From the IMG/VR virus record IMGVR_UViG_3300029268_000010, positions 1 through 64,000 of that record: a stretch of DNA of 64,000 nucleotides. One strand, written 5' to 3'. The notes under the pieces are model-generated. The model did no database searches. It was given only the letters and a program-made list of their open reading frames with translations, and was not told the origin of the DNA. The position numbers and the translations under genes were made by a program. This DNA comes from a virus. This document shows, piece by piece, positions 51,901 through 60,900 of this stretch; the first letter of the stretch is position 1; each line of letters opens with the position of its first letter.

Positions 51901-54900
51901 AAGGAACCAATGTGATTAAAAGGGATAATGAATTATTTGATCCAATGACATCACAATCTCCCATGTTACGTAAAATCCTTTCGTCACTTACTTATTATAG
52001 TCACAAAACAGGTGAAAGACAACACAAATTCATCAGAGAGGCTACTTTGCAATATATATTAATTGATACTGTTGCTACTTTAAAACAAAAAGGAACTAAT
52101 CCTACTATTGCGGAGATTATTAAATCTATGCGTGGGGAGTTAACAAAGAAGTCCGTAAATACAGAACATAAAAATATCATTTATAGTTTCCTTCATGAAT
52201 TTGGTGAGGAAAATAATGGTTATGAAGTCGAAGATATCATTACCAGGGATAACGAAGAATTAAAAACCAGTTTTGCTGACTGGGGAATGGTGTATTTTAT
52301 CGAACATGCTGAAGATTTGAAACAGGCATTTCCTGATATGAAGGAAAGGATCAATGATAAAGTATATGAGGCCAGGGCAATGCTTAATGGAATAGTTTCT
52401 TATTATCAGTCATTACAAACACTTGCAGCTATAAAAGGAACTGTCAATAAAGATGGCAGTATAGATTTTGAAGAATTTGGTAAGAATCTTGAGAATGTAG
52501 TAAAAGCTGATTTAAGAAAAATAATGCGAGATTCGGTTCTTACTTCTGATAAATCTACTATTGCTAAAAGAATTAGTGAAACTTTTATTGGTCCAAAAAG
52601 AAGATATGTATTTCATAAAAGTACAGGAAAGAATCCTGTTATGGGATTGTATGAAGTATCTACTGATAGATTAATAATATCTACAAGTACATGGAGAATT
52701 GCTGCAGTAGATTATAATGCAATATCTGAGTTTTTAGGTTTATCTAAAAGATTATCTGATAGTGAGGTTCTTGGTACTGTCAATAATCAAACACTTGGTC
52801 AACAGTTTTTTTATATGGTGGCCGGTCTTGCTGTTTCGTCTGCAATTAGTACAAGTGCAGATTTAGCTTTTAAAGACGTTGACGAAAACAAATTGTTATT
52901 AGTCGATGATAAGGGCGTCATTATTCCTAACAAAGATTATATAAGAGAAATAGAAACTCAGGTAAACAGTAAATTAGGTGTTGATGATAAAGGGAAAAAG
53001 ATAACTTATATGAATTTTCCTGAGTTAAAGGAATTACTCGATACGTACTATAAAGACAATGGATTTCAAGCAGAAGATATAAAGAAAATTGAAGTTGGTG
53101 AGAATATCATTAATCTAAAGATGAAACTTTATATTCCTGATCAAATATTTACTTTCTTCAAAGAAATAGCAAAAGGACTTATTTATGAAGGTCGTTATGA
53201 TAATAATAGGATGATCATGAATGTTGACGATGAACCTGTTTATATTCATATATACAGTTCTTTGTTTGCTGAGTTATGGAATTCTGGATCATCACAGACT
53301 GTTGCTAATATACAGACTCGTATTAAGACAGAAGATACAAAAGGATCCCCGTTATATTCTATTGAAAAAGATAAAAAAGGGAAAACCACTATTGTTTACA
53401 ATAATGCCGCATTAAATGGTAAATTAGGATGGGAACCATATGCCCGTAATTTTGGATTAGAAAAAGTATTTAAGGCATCACAGTTTAAGAATATGACTAT
53501 AAAGGATGTTCTTTCTTATATGATTGAGTTGACTGATGATTATATGAGTAACAAAACAACATCTGATACTTATCCTGTAATGTTTGAAACATTTTCTGAT
53601 AAGAATTTCTCTCCTATACTTCCGACTTATGCTATGGACCAGGGAAACAAAATCAAATTATTTAAGATTGAATACAATGATGAATTAGGTAAATTTCAAT
53701 ATATAGTTGATGAAACTCATATGGTAAGTATCATTGATGATATTGTACGGTATTATGATCGCGTTAGAAAATTAGCAAATAAAGACATAATGCGTGAATT
53801 TAAAATGTCTACTGCAGAATTCAATAATTACATATCTACAATAAGTCCTAATAGTTCTGCTGGAATGGATGTACGTTTTCGTTTAGAGGAAAATGTTCAT
53901 TTTGTAATAAAAGGTAATACTTTTTTACCAGGAAGAGCATTTGCTTCTGATAATGTTTACAATGAAGCATTTTCACAGAAATGGAATGCCGAAACAGAAG
54001 GTGGTAAATACAATTTAATAAGGAAAGCACATCATGATCAATTTTTGAATTTCGGTAAGTTGATAAATGAAAGTGGATATGTATTACCCAAACAAATTCT
54101 TTCTAAATTTTCTCATTTCGGAATATATCAGCAAGAAGTGGATGAAGAAACAGGTGAAACATTAAATATTACACTTGCACAGTTATATGCTGAAAGAAAA
54201 TCGACTCTTAAAAAATTAGATCTTCAGATAAAAGAAGAACAAAATCCTGATGTAAAAAACACTCTTATAATTAAACATTCTACTGAGAAAATCAGATATA
54301 ATGAATTAATTAAAACATTCAATGAAGGTATTGCTGAGAAAAACTTCATGATGCCTTCTGTTAAAAAATCAATACTTCATGGAGAAACTTCAATTGAAGG
54401 AGAATGGCATCCATTTCTTGAAACAATGTACTGGATGTTCCATATGATGAATGAAACAATATCTCCATTATACAGGGGTCCTTCTATTTATTATCAGGAT
54501 ATCACTGATTTCATTAAAAGAGCTGCAGGAGATAATGCACCGGGTACTACAATGGTCGCCCAGGATGGCAATGGCATAGGTTCTAAAATGAATTTTATTG
54601 CCTTTAATGATATTCCCGGGTTCAATGAATTATTTGATGAAAAGACAGATCCATATCATGATTTACATACCAATGGTTTTGTTCCGGCAAATCCAGTAAG
54701 TTATAAAATGATGCAGCACTCTTCTGGTGATGCTATTGGAAATATATATCAGGGAGCTTTGAAACCTGTATATAAGTACTACGATCCTATTAAGAACAAA
54801 GAAGTATATCTTAAAATGGCAATGATGCCCATTACGTTCAGTCAGTTTAAGAATCATATTTACTATCAGACTTTAATGAGAACATTCCTTGGAGAGAAAT

Positions 54901-57900
54901 ATTGGAATGAATATAATGAGAGATTATTTGAAAATAAGGAATCTTATAGTGCTGCTGTTGAGGAAATGGCAAAAAAAGCATGGGAGTTTAATCCTGACGG
55001 AAGTACCAATAGAGAAAAAATGGTTGATTTTGCGGTTCACAGATCCGCATATAAATCAGGTGTGACTAAATTAAAAAATTACACTACTGATGTCAATGGA
55101 AATGTCATAGCAAATCCAACATTTAATAGTTCAGAGAACAAACAAGAAGTATTTACTGAACATTTCAGAATACAGACCATTACACGCCAGGAAACTATCG
55201 ATACACAGAAAACCCTTCCCACACAGATATTGTCCGCATTAGGGGCTTTGGATCATAACCAGAAACTTATTACAAGGATAAATGCTGCTCTTTCAGGTTT
55301 TGCTACACTGGTTAATGATGAAGTATCAAAAACATTGGGTAATGATATAGAACATTCTAAAGCAAGAATAGCGCTTTTATCAAAAATAGGCAAAAGGAAT
55401 ATTGGTATTTCTACGCAAGCTACCAAATATGGTAAATTAATGACCACTCTTGGTATTCATCCTGATGTATTGCAGAATAAACATGTTAACAATATCATTT
55501 CCTACATTAATGATTACATAAAACCTTCCATGCCCGGACAATCTTATGTCCAATTGCCACATATAGGTAATATTTTCCGTAATAAAAAAACAGGACAATT
55601 ATTCTTGGCTCAGGATATTGGTCTTGGAAACGATTCTGTTATTCATCCAGAATATGATAATATAAAATTGAAACCTGGCACTTATTTATGGAATGATGGA
55701 ACCAATTGGAATGAATTCACACATGATAGGGATCAGTTGGGTAATATTACTAAAACCGCGTATGATAAATTCAAAGAATTAGCTGAGGCAAATCCTAATT
55801 CAATAAAGTATCGTCCTGCAGATGTTGTTATGCCCTTTCAGTACATGAATAAATTTGGACTTACAAAAGATATGACTTTGCAGCAAGCAATGACATTAGG
55901 ACCCAAGGAAAAGATCAGCATGTACGAAACCGGTGTAAAAGCAGAAAGAAGAACTGTTACTGATACTTTCAACTTCCTTAATGAATTATATCTTAATTAT
56001 AATGCTTTTGAAATTCGTGATAGTCTTCCTGCAGCAATAAAGGAAGAACTTAAAAAGCGACTTGATGAGAATAGTGTATTAAAAGGAAAGATTAAAGAAA
56101 GACATTTAGATAAAGTTACAAAAGAAGTTGAGAAGAGGTTTTTCTTACAAGAAGCAGATAGTAATAATGCTGAACTTGTAAAAAAGAATACTGGAGAGAA
56201 GATGCTCGCTATTCAGAATAAATTAGATCATCTTTTATTATCTGATATTAATGCTACTTTGACTGAAATGGCAAAATACTATACTTCCTTCAATGATGCA
56301 CTTGATGTTTATCTTGTACGTATTCCTACAACAAATGCTTCGCTGGCTTCATTAGGAAGAATTGTAGCATTTGAAAATGATTTGGACAACGCAATACTCA
56401 TATCGTCTGAAAAGAACATTCTGGATGGTTCCGACTACGATATCGACCAATTATCTGTTTATTTTAGGGCAGTAGATAAATATGGTACAGTAAATACCAG
56501 TGATCCTGATAAGGTCATGGATGATAAGAATGCTTTATTCAAAGCATATCAGAATATGATATTTGATTCCGTTCAGGAATACTATCATAACATCAAGAAT
56601 CATCCAATGGTACTCGGTAAAATTGATCTTACCAATATTAAAAATAAAGCAAAGGTTGTTACTGATGCAACAGAAATGCACAATGCTGATATTTCTACTA
56701 CTTTGGTGGCTAATGTTGTTAATTTCCTTGGTGGTGCTATGGTGGGATATTTTGCTAATCAGATGAATTTTACTTTTAAATTACTGCATGTTCCTTTAAT
56801 AACTCAGAGAGATTCTAATGGTAAAGTTGTTAGGAGAGGCAGAACAGATCAGTCTACAGAAACAAAGATGTTTGATTTATCGCTTGGTGCTATATTTGAT
56901 GAATCACAGATCCCTGGTATGGCAGATTTTATCAATAACCTTGTAAATGCTTCTACTGATAATGCGAAACTTGCCGGGGCTATAGGTAAGTTAAATGCAA
57001 ATCAGGCTACGGCCGGTGTTGTAAATGGAGCTACACTTGTTGGATTAACCGTTGAAGAGAAATTAAAAGGATTAACTATTGAGGATAAGGTTTTAGCAAT
57101 AATAAATGATCCTATCATTAAAGAAGCTTCAGCTGTTGTTTTGAATTCTATGGCAGTTACTACAAAAGGTGGTAGAAAATTTATGTGGAATGTTCTCAAG
57201 GCAAAATTAAAAAAAGGAGAACAAAAATATACTGTAGAAGAAATTGCAAAAATCAATGATTATATTAAGTTTGCTTATATCGGAGAACAGGTTCGTAGAT
57301 TTGGTGATATAGTAAAGATCCAACAGGAATTTGATGTTAATCCAGAAGATTTTATTAGGCAGAAAAATAATATTGAGAAAGCATTAGGAATGTCAATGGG
57401 TGACTTCCTTGCAAAAATAAAAACTATTCGTCTTGACGGTTATTCTGTAAATGATCAGATGAACTGGCTTAAAAAGAGTTTTCCTAATAGTTTTAATGCA
57501 TCAACTAGTGGCAAATCAAATATTGAGAATGAGTTACAAATGCGTTCGATGATTAATATTCCTATGGTTGTTGCACAAATGCCCAATCTTGTTTCTTATG
57601 TACAGGCAGCATATAATATTGATAATTTTTTAAGTCAAACATTTACTGTTTATAAAGACCAGACGGTTTTGAATAATCTTCTGCGTTTAACAGGAAGGGA
57701 TATATTAACATTTGATAACGAGATAAAAACATTCTATGATGAGTATAAAAAGTATGTGGAAGGTTTATTTATTTCTGAGAAATATAACAATGTAAATATG
57801 TCTATTAAGGATGTTGAACAACATATTTTTAATTTAGGTAATGTAAAAGAAAGAACACATTTTGCATTGTTAATTCCTTATTTTGTTCAGGAGCTTAAGA

Positions 57901-60900
57901 AGGATGATATGTATAAGAGGAATGAGTTTGTCAATAATCTTGATATTATCAATTTAAAAGGTACTCCATTTAACTATATTGGATTTCCTAATACTATTGA
58001 AATGGATGATTACAGAAAGACTCAGTTCTCAAATGATTTCGAAAAATTACCAAGAGATATTCAGAGGATATTTAGAGCATACCAGATAATTACATACGGT
58101 TTTAAATATAAAATGGGTAGTTATAATGAGGTAACAGATATTGAGAATGAGTTAATGTTTTCTGAGTGGATTGACAAAAAAAACATGAATGATATAATAA
58201 AGGATCCTATTAATATTGTTCGTGAATTAACTTCAAAGAATGCAGTCCTTGTTAATACTTCTATTGAACATAGAAGTAATAATAATATTGTTTATTATAG
58301 GTGGAATTTTGATCCTGAAGAGACTCCACAAATAATGGAAAATGATTTTCCGTTATCTTCGCCATATCCAAGGTTTATGAATTCTTATACTGGGAAAGTA
58401 ACCGCTATGAATAATCCAGTAACAAGAAATGTTAATGTTGATGAGTTAATTGAATTGGATGAAAATGGCATAGAGAAAAAGACCAGGATAAGATCTCATT
58501 ATTCAAATGGAATTATAAGACGTGCAACTTATAACAACATGATAGAGAATCAAGAAATAATAAAATCACATTATTTGATTGAAGGAAATCATGAAGCACA
58601 TCCTGAGAGATATGCTATAACTACCGACGGTACTCTTGTTAAAGTATTTAAAGATTCTTATACTTCATGGAGTATGCAGAAATTGGCTGGTGTTTCAACG
58701 AAAGTAAATCCATCAGTTCCATTAAGTGCTGTTAATAGTAAATCATCGATTGATGTTATTAATTATATTGTTGATAAGATCCGCTTAGCATTTCCTAATG
58801 TAACTATTGAATATGTTGATAATTCTACAACAGAATATTCGGAATATATCAGTTATGTTAAAAATGGAGTTGTTTACCTGAATAGTGATAAGATTAATAA
58901 TGATACTGCGCTACATGAAATAACACACATTTTTTTAGATACTTTAAAGTATACTAATTTTGAACTTTATAATGTATTAAGAAATAAAGTTATTGATCTT
59001 ATTCAGACTAATGACGCTGTTGTTCTGGCTATGATGGAAAATGAACATTATGCAAACATGAATGATGAAATGTTCATAGATGAAGTTATTTCTAACATTG
59101 TCGGGTTTAATACTTATGAAAAAGCAATAGGAACATTACTTAATCAGGGTGTAAAGAATGCTCAGGAAGCAAAGAATTTTGTTGAAAAGTTCATTGATAG
59201 CATTAATGATTTTTGGAACTGGGCAAAACGTCTTGTTCTTCGTTTATTTGCTGTTAAATTAAGTAACAATATTCTTTCAAAGATAACTCCTAATAGTACT
59301 ATAAGGGAAATATCAGAGGCCATAGCAAGAGAATTACTTGCAGGCAATACTATTAGTTATATTACAAGTAATAAACTTGCTAATTTAAATTCGGCAGTTA
59401 GACCATCAGTATCTTTGGCAACGAGTGTTTCTGATATAGCCGAGAATCTTATTAATGTGAAAAATCTCAAAGAGTATGAGGATTTTGATTTTGGTGAAAA
59501 AATAAAATATTTTAGAAGGAAATTAAAAATTTATAAAGGCATCCTTCCAGCAAAATATTTAGGTATTGCAGTAGACTTTAATAAAATTGATGTTAATCAG
59601 TGGGATGATGAGATTGGTAAGATCATTAAAGAATACGATACAAAAGTTCCTAAGTTGGTTGATAATTTATTGATATTACTTGGAAAAGAAAAAGGTTCTG
59701 TAAGCAAATCAATAGATATATTCGGAAAAAATAAAAATGGAGATGCGTTGTATAAAGAAGATGTACTTGACAGGTTCCTGCATCAAATAGCATATTCTCC
59801 AGCGACTAAATATATGCGTTTTAGTTCTCTTGCAAATGATCCTCAGTTCTCCCATCTTTATGATGAAAGATTTAAAGGATTTGATCCTATAATTGGAATT
59901 GAATCTGTCGGTGACCAATTAGTATTGTCCATATTTGATATAACCAATGAACAAATATATAATCCGGCAATAGGTAGTGAGGATAAGAATATTCTCTCTA
60001 AGTTCATTACAGATAAGGAGGCAAGACGTAACTCTATTACAATGTCAAATACCAAAGGTGATGTAAGGAGTTTAATGATAGGATTGCTTACAAATCACCT
60101 TAAGAAATCATTTAGTGGTGTCCGTATTTTCCATTCTGGTGTTATTCAATTAACCCCAGGATATAGTATAATGAATGTAGTATTTAACAATGACCTTGCT
60201 ATGAATATGCTTAACATAGGAAAACAAGGAAAGTTCATGAATAGTATAACTGATCCTTACATTCGGGAAATGTTCTTAAAAGACAATATATATATTGCTG
60301 AACAGGACTATGAAGATTCACTAATTAATTTCTACAATAATTTTAAGGATATATATTACAAAAACGGATTACAGGAATTTAGGGAAAGTAAAGTTAGTCC
60401 AGTGGATATTTCTGAAAAAGTAAGAATATTAAATTACAGATTAAGTGAACTGATTAAAAAATCTAATTTAACTTATATCGATAACAGAGAACTTTATCTA
60501 TTGATGAAAACTATTCTTGATTATAATAAATTGAAAATTACAGATTGGCAGTTCAATATAGGAAATGATATTGATACTATGCAAAAAATGTTGAAACCGC
60601 AGTTCAATATAAGTAATGAAAATATTCAGGTTATCTACAATAAAATGATGGAAACATCATATAGGATCGTGGACCGAATAATGAAAGACTACAAAGAAGA
60701 TTTTAATGTTTTACTTGTTAAACTCATACAAAAATTTGAAAGTACAAATGGTAAAATTGAAGGTTTCACGCATGATGTAGTTGCCAAAATCTTCGGTAAA
60801 ATGTGGGTTGAGGTAAAAACTATTGACGAGACAGGACAGGAATTTATGATGAAACCTGGTTTTATATATTGGACAAAGAATGATAATGAAGATCCATTAT

